From assembly GCA_947085425.1 (NCBI GenBank), contig CAMTWK010000021.1:1-64000 (forward strand): a stretch of 64,000 bases of DNA, given 5' to 3'. Each line of letters opens with the position of its first letter. Within the stretch, counting starts at the first letter, position 1. The translations under genes and the position numbers were made by a program. The DNA comes from UKL13-2 sp947085425. Lineage in GTDB: Bacteria; Pseudomonadota; Gammaproteobacteria; Burkholderiales; Usitatibacteraceae. Below, piece after piece: positions 16,096 to 24,240 of the stretch. The notes under the pieces were generated by a model. It saw only the letters and a program-made list of their open reading frames with translations. It was not told the origin of the DNA and ran no database searches.

Positions 16096-16236
16096 AGAAG
16101 CGCATGTTCGGCGGCATGTTATCGAACGCAATGGTCCCGTGTTCAATAAAAACCAACTTGGATGACAAAGCGCAATAAAACTCAACGGACCAGTCCCCAA
16201 GCGGAGTGGGGCCAACCCGTGAAATATGCAGGCTAG
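16096..16236. repeat. 141-bp dispersed repeat, copy 2
   Basis: Gapless match to 1-141. It lies in the gap between the converging aldo/keto reductase and amylase genes, 14 bp beyond the amylase stop on the minus strand. The hairpin near the right end is partly kept: ACGG at 16186-16189 can pair with CCGT, and CCCC with GGGG, but one pair of copy 1 is lost. The first half also holds GTTCG and CGAAC as a small inverted repeat. Confidence 0.8.
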
Positions 16237-16250
16237 GGTTTGTTGTTTGT

Positions 16251-19106
16251 TTAGTTGGTCGTCACCAACACCGTGCCAAACATGGATGGCACGATCCATT
16301 GCAAGGTGCCGCTGATGCTGTTGATTTTTTTTCCAGTACGCACATCCATGAATGTGGCCGTCATAACCGGGTTGGGTAGAGTAATGGTGATGTTTTTTTC
16401 GACCGGACTATTGTTGGTCGCAGTGATGGCCCACTGGTTGTCGAGATTGCGCGCCAGCACAACAACGTTGGCGTCGATAAAAATCGGCGCATCAAGACTG
16501 CCCCGACGCAGTACCGGGTGGTCGTTGCGTATTTTTACAAGCGCTTTAAAATCGGCGAGCAGGGCTGTGTCGGGCTGGCCACCTTTGTCTGCCCAGGGAT
16601 AGGTTGCGCGATTGTAAGGGTCGTCGCCACCGGTCACGCCGACTTCGTCACCGTAATAAATGGTCGGGGCACCGGGGTAGGTCATTTGAAAAAACACCGC
16701 CAAGCGTAATCGTTGTTTGGCTAATTCAATGGTTTCTTTTGATGTTTTATCTCCTGTATGACCGAAGACATGCATGCTGCGTGCCACATCATGGGAAGAT
16801 AATAAATTCATCATCGAATAAAACGTCTGCACAGGGTAGACCTCACGAATGAACTCGAGGATTGAATATAGTTTTGTCGCATTGCCACCAACGGCGTAGT
16901 CAAGCACCGTGTTGCGAAAAATATAATTCATGCTCGAATCAAAGGTGTCGCCCAGAAAATATTTGGACGCATCAAACCAGGTCTCGGCGACGGTCAGTGC
17001 ATCGGGCCGATGTTGTTTGATCGCGCGCCGCCATTCACGCCAAAAGTCATCCGGCACCCATGGTACAACGTCCATGCGCCAGCCTGCCGCGCCGCGATCG
17101 AGCCAGAGTTTCATGACCGAGTCGGTTGCACCATAGGCAAAATTGCGATAATTCGCAGAAGATTTGTTCAGTTCCGGTAGGTCGGTCACATCCACCCAAC
17201 CCTTGTATTGTCTGTCCGGAATGGACTGTGTTTTATCGAATACAAACCAGCTCGAGTACGGGGATGACTCACGCACCTTTGCGCCTTCAAAGGCACCGCC
17301 ACTCTTGTACTTCTCAAACCGGTCAAAATATATGGAATCGCTGCCGACGTGATTCAACGATGTGTCTGGAATAACACGAATTTTGCGTTTTGCTGCTTCT
17401 CGCGTCAGCTTTTCAAAATCGGCGTTTGTTCCAAAATGGGGATCAATATTCGTGAAGTCGGCGGTGTCGTATTTGTGATTACTCGATGCACGGAACAGGG
17501 GCGTGATATAAAGCGTGTTCGCGCCCAGTTCGGCGATGTAGTCGAGCTTTTCAATGATGCCGGCAATATCGCCGCCAAAAAAATCGTTGTTAAACGCGTC
17601 ATCTGAGCCGTCGCCGCTGCCCGGTTTAAACGGCTTGTCCAGCCAGTTTTTGTGCACCTCAACCGCTTTATCGTGATAAGTGTCGACACCGACCCGATGG
17701 TCATTGGTGGCGTCGCCATTGCGAAACCGGTCTGGAAAAATATGGTAATAAACCACGTCTTTCGTCCAATCCGGGACGGTGAAGTCACGTGCAAATACCG
17801 TATGCCGGAAGCGTCGGATCGCCTTTTTCGCGTATGGGACCTCTTCAATCAGGCCCTTGCCATTGGTGCCGGTTTCGCGGGTCCAGTAAATCGCGTTGCG
17901 ATTATTTTGATAAATAAATGTTACGTCGCCAAGGTCGACTTCAAAATAATAGCCATAGATGCTGACCTCATTAAAAGAATACACCGCCGTCCAACGGGCT
18001 GCGCCATTCGCAACCACCTCGGCCATCGGTAGGCGGGCAATTTCCGTGTACTTTAGAATTTCCTGATTGCCATCGAGTTGGCGTTTTTCGATTACCAGCG
18101 TAATTTTCTTGATGCCTTTGTTGGCATTAATGGCAAACTTGACCGGCGTGCCGGCGGGCACCGCGCCATAGGGTGATTTATCGGCCAGCTGCTGAGAATC
18201 GTGGCGAACACTCAATGCGATCAAATTGGTAATCGCTTGATGCTTTGGGTCGGCGAACGATTTGGCGCCGATGGTCAGAGTCCGGCGGTCGCCGATCACA
18301 TCCATTCTCAGTGTTTGTTCCCCGTCAAAATTAAAACTTATATTGCCGACAGCGTTGGAGGTGCTGCCTTTACCCAAGCTGAGCGGTTGATTAAGGATTG
18401 GTGAGGCTGGTCGCCCCTCATTTCCGCCGAAAACTAAATTTATTCCCCACGCCGCATCGGCGATCTTGAATTCCTGGCGGCCCTGCAATTTGACGTTGAG
18501 GTAATAGGCATCGCAACTGTGGGTAAATGCATAGTCATCCGAGGCAGTCCAATTGTTCATCGTGCCGCGCACGAATAGCGTGACATCGGACGGTGGGGCG
18601 GCCGGGCAACTGGCGATACTGAGGATGGGATTTTTTGGCTGTGACATATCCAGTACGATCCTGTGGGTGCCTTGAAAGGCGAAACGAAGGTCCGCCCCCT
18701 TGGCTGCAAGCGGCCATATTGCGGGCGCATTATCGTTGGGTTGTAAAGAATTGGTGGTGCGAGCACCAAAGTTGGCGTCTTCTGACCATTCGTTGTCAGC
18801 AATTTTAAACGTGTGAATGCCGCTGATTTTCGTGATTAATTCGAATCGATTACACACATAGGTGAATCGATTGTTATCAATCGTCGTCCATGCGTTGAAG
18901 CTGCCGCGCAGGTAAAGGTCGCGTGTGCCCAGTGGATTGGCGACACAGCCAGGCTCCGTGGCGGGGGTTGAATTAGCGAGCGTTAAAGTGGAGGCTGCCA
19001 GCAGTCCGACGGACACGGCGGCACGCAGTGTGACCAGCGCCCGCAGGCAAAAATGTGCGGGGTGGCGATTTTTTGATCGGCGATAAATGGGCGTGAGCGG
19101 CGGCAC
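16251..19106 (-). CDS. Exported GH13 amylase with two N-terminal beta-sandwich repeats
   Basis: 951 residues from a GTG at 19106 preceded by AAGGA. A signal segment (about residues 24-45) ends near TLANS. Two related modules follow: LYLRGSFNAWTTIDNNRFTY...HTFKIADNEWS at about 65-125 and LFVRGTMNNWTASDDYAFTH...QEFKIADAAWG at about 175-230, the pattern of pullulanase-type X25/CBM-like modules. A further N-domain precedes the GH13 barrel (WTKDVVYYHIFPDRFRNGD). Catalytic residues: WRMDVV near 677, VAETWF near 707, SSHDVA near 771. The barrel resembles cyclomaltodextrinase/neopullulanase enzymes (with YYGDEVG). It is the last gene of the malKEFG operon, so it probably acts on maltodextrins in the periplasm. 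Confidence 0.9.
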   Translation of the reverse strand: MPPLTPIYRRSKNRHPAHFCLRALVTLRAAVSVGLLAASTLTLANSTPATEPGCVANPLGTRDLYLRGSFNAWTTIDNNRFTYVCNRFELITKISGIHTFKIADNEWSEDANFGARTTNSLQPNDNAPAIWPLAAKGADLRFAFQGTHRIVLDMSQPKNPILSIASCPAAPPSDVTLFVRGTMNNWTASDDYAFTHSCDAYYLNVKLQGRQEFKIADAAWGINLVFGGNEGRPASPILNQPLSLGKGSTSNAVGNISFNFDGEQTLRMDVIGDRRTLTIGAKSFADPKHQAITNLIALSVRHDSQQLADKSPYGAVPAGTPVKFAINANKGIKKITLVIEKRQLDGNQEILKYTEIARLPMAEVVANGAARWTAVYSFNEVSIYGYYFEVDLGDVTFIYQNNRNAIYWTRETGTNGKGLIEEVPYAKKAIRRFRHTVFARDFTVPDWTKDVVYYHIFPDRFRNGDATNDHRVGVDTYHDKAVEVHKNWLDKPFKPGSGDGSDDAFNNDFFGGDIAGIIEKLDYIAELGANTLYITPLFRASSNHKYDTADFTNIDPHFGTNADFEKLTREAAKRKIRVIPDTSLNHVGSDSIYFDRFEKYKSGGAFEGAKVRESSPYSSWFVFDKTQSIPDRQYKGWVDVTDLPELNKSSANYRNFAYGATDSVMKLWLDRGAAGWRMDVVPWVPDDFWREWRRAIKQHRPDALTVAETWFDASKYFLGDTFDSSMNYIFRNTVLDYAVGGNATKLYSILEFIREVYPVQTFYSMMNLLSSHDVARSMHVFGHTGDKTSKETIELAKQRLRLAVFFQMTYPGAPTIYYGDEVGVTGGDDPYNRATYPWADKGGQPDTALLADFKALVKIRNDHPVLRRGSLDAPIFIDANVVVLARNLDNQWAITATNNSPVEKNITITLPNPVMTATFMDVRTGKKINSISGTLQWIVPSMFGTVLVTTN

Positions 19107-19123
19107 GATGCGTCCTTGAATTT

Positions 19124-20014
19124 TTATCCCTTAACGCCGCCGGAGGTCAGGCCGGAAACGATCCAACGTTGGGCGGCCAAAAACACCAGTGTGATCGGCA
19201 GTCCGGACAAGACTGCGGCCGCGGCAAAATCACCCCACAAATATTTTTGTTCGTACAGATAAAATTTGGAACCGACCGCAAGTGTCAGGTTGGGTTCTTC
19301 GCGTAATAGGATAGAGGCAACCGGGTATTCGATTATCGTACCGATAAACGCCAGCACAAATACCACCATTAAAATCGGCACCGCCATTGGCAACAGAACG
19401 AATCGAAACGTTTGCCAATGCGAAGCGCCATCCACCTTGGCGTTTTCCTCGATCTCGACCGGAATCGTTTCGAAGTATGCTTTGATGGTCCAGATGTGTA
19501 TGGCAACGCCGCCCATGTAGGCCACAATCAGTCCGGCGTGGGTCTCAATGCCGAGCCACGGCACGACGTTGCCGACGCTGTCAAAAATGGCGTAGATGGC
19601 CACCAGAGCCACGGCGACCGGAAACATTTGCAGCAGTAACATGCTGTTCAGAATTGAATTCTTGTGGGCAAATTGTAATCGTGCGAATGCATAGGCGGCA
19701 GTGGTGGAAATGGCCACAATCAGCATCGCTGATATGCCGGCGATTTTAATTGAGTTCCACAGCCACAGCAGTACTGGAAACGGCGGCTCCATACGTGTGC
19801 CGTCGGGCAGCGTAATGCCAATTCCCAGTGCGAGTTTCCAGTGCTCCAAACTGATTTCGGTCGGAATCAACGAGCCGGTTGAAAAATTTCCCGGCCGAAA
19901 AGAAATGGAAATCACCGCCAGCAAAGGGAATAGGGTGATGGCAATTAAAATGCACAGCCCGGCGTGGGCGGCCCATATGCGCCAGTGTTGACTTTTTCCA
20001 GTGACGATTGGCAT
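19124..20014 (-). CDS. malG: Maltose/maltodextrin ABC permease MalG
   Basis: A 296-residue inner-membrane permease with six predicted transmembrane helices. The cytoplasmic coupling motif EENAKVDGASHWQTFRFVLLPMAVP (the EAA loop, about residues 190-215) is clear and contacts MalK. The C-terminus GLTSGGVKG is the classical MalG ending, which reaches into the MalK dimer. It forms the channel with MalF, whose gene lies 4 bp upstream. The amylase gene begins 17 bp downstream, in the same transcript. Confidence 0.95.
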   Translation of the reverse strand: MPIVTGKSQHWRIWAAHAGLCILIAITLFPLLAVISISFRPGNFSTGSLIPTEISLEHWKLALGIGITLPDGTRMEPPFPVLLWLWNSIKIAGISAMLIVAISTTAAYAFARLQFAHKNSILNSMLLLQMFPVAVALVAIYAIFDSVGNVVPWLGIETHAGLIVAYMGGVAIHIWTIKAYFETIPVEIEENAKVDGASHWQTFRFVLLPMAVPILMVVFVLAFIGTIIEYPVASILLREEPNLTLAVGSKFYLYEQKYLWGDFAAAAVLSGLPITLVFLAAQRWIVSGLTSGGVKG

Positions 20015-20018
20015 GGAT

Positions 20019-21578
20019 CTATCCCTTCTTTTCGTTTACCCGCGCCAGCTTCAAATTGGCGAGTGACAATAAAGCAACCATGAAAAATATCAGCGTGGAG
20101 ATGGCGGCCGCCAGACCAAAATTTGTGCCGGCATCGGTGAAGGCAATGCGGTAGGTGTATGAAACCAGAATATCGGTGGTGCCGGCAGGCAGCTTCGTGT
20201 TCAGGTAGTCCGGTCGGCCGTCCGTCAGCAAGGAAATCAATACAAAATTATTGAAATTAAATGCGAATGCAGCGATCAGTAACGGCGTTAACGGTTTGAT
20301 GAGTAACGGGATTGTGATTCTGACGGCGTTGGTTAATGGTTTGGCACCGGCGATGGCCGATGCCTCGTACAGATCCGCCGGGATGGATTTTATGAGGCCG
20401 GTGCACAGCACCATGATGTAAGGGTAACCCAGCCAGGTATTGACAATGAGCAGCATGGTTTTGGCAAGTAGCGGATCGGCAAACCATGCGGGACGGATGC
20501 CAAACAGCGCGTTGAGAATGGCGTTGATTTCGCCAAAGTTTTGATTAAACAATCCTTTGAAAATGAGAATGGAAATAAAACCAGGCACGGCATACGGTAA
20601 AAATAACAACGTGCGGTATACAGTGCGATAGCGTAGTGCCTCCCAGTTGAGGACCATCGCCAACGACATTCCCAGAATGGTGGAAAACAGCACCGTTAAC
20701 CCGGCAAAAACAATTGTCCAAACAAAAATGGATAAAAACGGACCACGAATATCCGCATCAAACATCATGCGGGTGTAATTGGCAAAGCCGATGCCGACTT
20801 TGAATCCAGGCTGCATACGTGCACCCTGGGCGGTTTCGAAAAACCCCGTGACCGCATTGGGGACATAAATCTCGCCGGTTGATTGTTGCACGAGCGCGCC
20901 ATCGGCCGTGGCATTCCATGACGGCACAATCGATCCGAACTCACGCACCCCCACATATTGCAGCGTTCTATTGTCCGGTAATTTGAGTCGCACCGCCATC
21001 AACACGTCGCGATAGACCAACACTTCGCGCAACGACATGGGAGCACCCAAAGAGTTAATGGTCGTTGTCAGTGTTTGCATTTCGATCGGTGCGTCAGATG
21101 CATGGTCGCGATCGAGTTTGATTGCGGATGAAATAAACCGAGTCGTCTCATGGCTGTCGGTCGGTGGTGTCAGCAGAATTCGCAAGGTTGTCTTTTCGCG
21201 ATGCAGAGTAAAAAAATAGGCGCTATTTTCATCCACGGTTGACTGATCGAGCAAATACGCGCGCGCACGTTCCTCGCTCAATAAGTTGCTTGCCGAATAA
21301 TTGGTGAAACCAATTTGTACGGTATAGAGCAGGGGAAAGGCGACAAACACAATCATTCCAGCGACGCCCGGAAACAAATAGCGCCAGGCGAGCGTTTTTG
21401 CCGAGGAGTAGATATAAATTGACAGGCTACCCAATGCCAGAATCGCGACCGCCCACGCCGCCCGGCCCTCGCTATAAAGACCGATCACCAACCACATAAG
21501 CAGGATGCCAACCCCCAGCGCTATCAGCCGGTTGAGCCACAACTGCCAGGGTGGGCATACGCGCTTGAATGTCATCAT
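20019..21578 (-). CDS. malF: Maltose/maltodextrin ABC permease MalF
   Basis: A 519-residue permease, about the length of Escherichia coli MalF (514). After three N-terminal helices there is a large periplasmic domain (about residues 95-270), corresponding to the P2 loop that holds the binding protein, then the core helices and the EAA loop YEASAIAGAKPLTNAVRITIPLL near residue 400. It pairs with MalG. The gene is separated from malE by one base and from malG by four. The large P2 domain indicates true MalF rather than a shorter generic sugar permease. Confidence 0.95.
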   Translation of the reverse strand: MMTFKRVCPPWQLWLNRLIALGVGILLMWLVIGLYSEGRAAWAVAILALGSLSIYIYSSAKTLAWRYLFPGVAGMIVFVAFPLLYTVQIGFTNYSASNLLSEERARAYLLDQSTVDENSAYFFTLHREKTTLRILLTPPTDSHETTRFISSAIKLDRDHASDAPIEMQTLTTTINSLGAPMSLREVLVYRDVLMAVRLKLPDNRTLQYVGVREFGSIVPSWNATADGALVQQSTGEIYVPNAVTGFFETAQGARMQPGFKVGIGFANYTRMMFDADIRGPFLSIFVWTIVFAGLTVLFSTILGMSLAMVLNWEALRYRTVYRTLLFLPYAVPGFISILIFKGLFNQNFGEINAILNALFGIRPAWFADPLLAKTMLLIVNTWLGYPYIMVLCTGLIKSIPADLYEASAIAGAKPLTNAVRITIPLLIKPLTPLLIAAFAFNFNNFVLISLLTDGRPDYLNTKLPAGTTDILVSYTYRIAFTDAGTNFGLAAAISTLIFFMVALLSLANLKLARVNEKKG

Positions 21579-21579
21579 G

Positions 21580-22764
21580 TCATTTCACCTGCATACGGGC
21601 CGCAGCACCGTTCAATGCATCCTTCACCGACTGGCGGCCATTGGTGATTGCCTCAAGTGCGGCGTCCATCGCCGGAAAGAACCGACCCATTTCAGGAATA
21701 TTCGGGATTGGTTCGCCTGCAAGTGCGTTGGCCATGGTGGCGCGGATACTCGGGTCGGCGGAAAGTTCGTTGAAATAGGCTTTATTGGCGGGTGTGCCCA
21801 GCGCAACGTCGGCGGAGATCGTCTTTAAACTATCAATACGCAGCAGGTGGTTTTCAATAAACTCGCGGGCAATGTCTTTGACTTTACTCGGCGCGGAAAT
21901 CATACAGCCGAGCACGCCGACAAATGGCTTGGAAGGCGTACCGCCAACACTTGGATAGGGTGCCACGCCAAAATCAATATTACTTTTACGGGCGTTGTCC
22001 CACGACCACGGGCCGGAAATCATCATTGCGAGTTGGCCGCGATTAAATTGGCTTTCCATCTCAGCGTAACGCGCACCAACCGGCATGTGTTTATCACGAA
22101 TCAATTTGGCGAGCATTTCCGCCCCCTGAATTGCGCCCGGCGTATTGACGCCGACATTTTTTGGATCCAGCTCACCCTGTGGTGTGCGCGCAAAAATATA
22201 TCCACCTGGTCCGGCCAGCATCGGCCAGGTAAAAAATGATTTGTTGTAGTCCCAGAGGATGGCTTTTATACCCTGCGACGCAAACGCTTTGTCGAGCGCC
22301 ATCACCTCTTCAAAGCTGGACGGTGGCGTCTTCACCAATGCTTTGTTGTAAATGAGACCGATGGCTTCAATGGCGAGCGGGTAACCCCAGACCTGTCCCT
22401 TGTAAGTAAAGGCCGACCAGGCGGAAGGCTCGATTTCGTCGCGTATACGTTTGCTGGTTTTGATTGGCACGATCAATCCTGACTTCGCCCATTCGCCAAC
22501 GCGGTCATGGGGCCAACAGAAAATATCCGGTCCTTTGCCTGCGCCTGCAGCGGCCTGAAATTTATCGGTTGCCCCTTCCGGATGTTGGACCACTACCGTC
22601 ACACCGGAAACTTTGCTAAAGGCATCGCCGACTTTTTGCAGACCGTTATACCCCTTGTCACCATTAATCCAGATGAGCAATTTGAGTGGGTCTCCGGCAA
22701 ATGTTGGTGCGGCACACAACGAGCCGAATGCCCCAAGCGTGAGCGCAGCAATGGTATGTTTCAC
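21580..22764 (-). CDS. malE: Maltose/maltodextrin-binding protein MalE
   Basis: A 394-residue periplasmic solute-binding protein of the type I sugar family. The start is a GTG at 22764 that overlaps the malK stop (GTGA), giving the signal peptide VKHTIAALTLGAFGSLCAAPTFAG; an upstream frame to 22833 lies inside malK and is rejected. The mature part begins DPLKLLIWINGDKGYNGLQ, close to the MalE pattern KLVIWINGDKGYNGL, and contains GKGPDIFCWPHDRVGEWAKSGL and PFVGVLGCMISA, all typical for maltodextrin binding proteins. It delivers substrate to MalFGK. Confidence 0.95.
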   Translation of the reverse strand: MKHTIAALTLGAFGSLCAAPTFAGDPLKLLIWINGDKGYNGLQKVGDAFSKVSGVTVVVQHPEGATDKFQAAAGAGKGPDIFCWPHDRVGEWAKSGLIVPIKTSKRIRDEIEPSAWSAFTYKGQVWGYPLAIEAIGLIYNKALVKTPPSSFEEVMALDKAFASQGIKAILWDYNKSFFTWPMLAGPGGYIFARTPQGELDPKNVGVNTPGAIQGAEMLAKLIRDKHMPVGARYAEMESQFNRGQLAMMISGPWSWDNARKSNIDFGVAPYPSVGGTPSKPFVGVLGCMISAPSKVKDIAREFIENHLLRIDSLKTISADVALGTPANKAYFNELSADPSIRATMANALAGEPIPNIPEMGRFFPAMDAALEAITNGRQSVKDALNGAAARMQVK

Positions 22765-23876
22765 GCGGAGAGCTGATTGCTGGCCGCGAGGTTGCGCGAG
22801 AAGGCGCGACCTGCAGCATCGAACAAATAACACGACGCGGCGGGCAAAGACAGCTTGAGTCGCTCGCCAGGCCGCACACGGATGCGCCCGTCCAATGTGC
22901 AGGTCAGCCCATCATCCGCCGTCGGGAATGCGCAGTAGGCGTGTGTGGTGCTGCCTAGCAGCTCAACAAACGTGACCGCAGCTTCGATGGCGTTGTCGTC
23001 GGCGTTGGGGACAATGTGCTCCGGCCGCACCCCCAGAGTGACTTTGTCACCGGGTTTGGCAGTGGCGGCATTGACAAAACAGCGAATGGTTTCGCCACCG
23101 CCGAGTCGAATGGTCGCGGTATCCAACCTGCCTTCAATCACTTCCGCCCCGATGAAATTCATCCTTGGTGAGCCGATAAACCCGGCGACAAACAGGTTGT
23201 CCGGATTTTCGTAAAGCTCCAGCGGCGTGCCAACTTGTTCAATGGCACCGGCCGACAGCACCACGATTCGGTCCGCCAGGGTCATTGCCTCAACCTGATC
23301 GTGGGTGACGTAAATCATTGTTGTTTTTAAATCCTCGTGCAGCTTGGCAAATTCATAACGCATGCGAACGCGAAGCGCCGCATCCAAGTTGGACAAGGGT
23401 TCGTCGAATAGAAAAACATCGGGTTTACGAACAATGGCCCGGCCGATGGCCACACGCTGGCGTTGGCCACCCGATAAGTCCTTGGGTTTGCGGGCCAGCA
23501 AATGTTCGATATGAAGAATGCGGGCGGCATTCATAACCGCGGAATCAATTTCGCGCTGTGACATTTTGCCCAGCTTCAATCCAAACGCCATGTTGTCGTA
23601 CAAAGTCATGTGCGGGTATAACGCGTACGATTGAAAAACCATCGCAATGCCGCGCTCGGATGGCGGTACATCATTGACTACGCGTCCGCCGATTGACAAC
23701 GATCCGCCAGAAATATCTTCGAGGCCGGCGATGATCCGAAGCAGTGTTGATTTTCCACACCCGGAGGGGCCAACAAAAACCATGAATTCCCCATCGCGCA
23801 CATCGAGATATATATCCCGAAGTACCTTTGTGCCTGCGAATGACTTCTGTACGTCAATCAGTCGTACGTCTGCCAT
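22761..23876 (-). CDS. malK: Maltodextrin ABC transporter ATPase MalK
   Basis: 371 residues from the ATG at 23876, fixed by AAGGAGGAA six bases upstream; the longer frame to 23972 is rejected. Walker A GPSGCGKST at about 37-45, the Q-loop VFQSYALYPHMT, the signature LSGGQRQRVAIGRA near 135-148 and Walker B FLFDEPLSNLDA with the H-loop IYVTHDQVEAM are complete. The C-terminal half is the regulatory TOBE/OB domain (MNFIGAEVIEG, LGVRPEHI). It powers MalFG and is the first gene of malK-malE-malF-malG-amylase. A HexR-like operator lies about 190 bp upstream, between it and the divergent glgP. Confidence 0.95.
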   Translation of the reverse strand: MADVRLIDVQKSFAGTKVLRDIYLDVRDGEFMVFVGPSGCGKSTLLRIIAGLEDISGGSLSIGGRVVNDVPPSERGIAMVFQSYALYPHMTLYDNMAFGLKLGKMSQREIDSAVMNAARILHIEHLLARKPKDLSGGQRQRVAIGRAIVRKPDVFLFDEPLSNLDAALRVRMRYEFAKLHEDLKTTMIYVTHDQVEAMTLADRIVVLSAGAIEQVGTPLELYENPDNLFVAGFIGSPRMNFIGAEVIEGRLDTATIRLGGGETIRCFVNAATAKPGDKVTLGVRPEHIVPNADDNAIEAAVTFVELLGSTTHAYCAFPTADDGLTCTLDGRIRVRPGERLKLSLPAASCYLFDAAGRAFSRNLAASNQLSA

Positions 23877-24240
23877 ATTGTTCCTCCAAGGCGCCGAAAC
23901 AGGCGGCCTAATATTTTGTTTGCGACACCAGTGGGCGAACAAAATATCGCCAACTACGTAATAAATATACAATAAAAATGTATTTGCTTCAACGGTTTTT
24001 AAATTATAAAATTTGTAATAAATCTTTAGAAAACAACATCATAATGTTATTTCTCATTATTTAAATGTAGGATAACTACATGATTTGATGCAAACTGAGA
24101 TAAAATTCAGAATGGTGCAGTGGGTTCGAAAGCGAGTTGTTGCGCATACCCAGCAGCTTCACCAATCAGCGTCATCTGGGATTTTTCAGGGCGCACACGG
24201 ATGCTTATCCGGATAGTCACCATGAAGGAAGGAAGATAGC
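23877..24240. other. Divergent malK/glgP control region
   Basis: 364 bp, AT-rich in the centre. It holds one operator copy (24066-24080); a -10-like TAAAAT stands at 24101-24106 on the glgP side. A 12-codon frame (24201-24239, ATG...TAG) ends one base before the glgP start and contains the glgP ribosome-binding purines; it may be a leader peptide or chance. Confidence 0.6.
24066..24080. promoter_or_regulatory. HexR/RpiR-like operator B
   Basis: TGTAGGATAACTACA, identical in all 15 bases to operator A before the TonB receptor. It lies between the divergent mal and glg operons, so one bound dimer could affect both. Confidence 0.65.
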
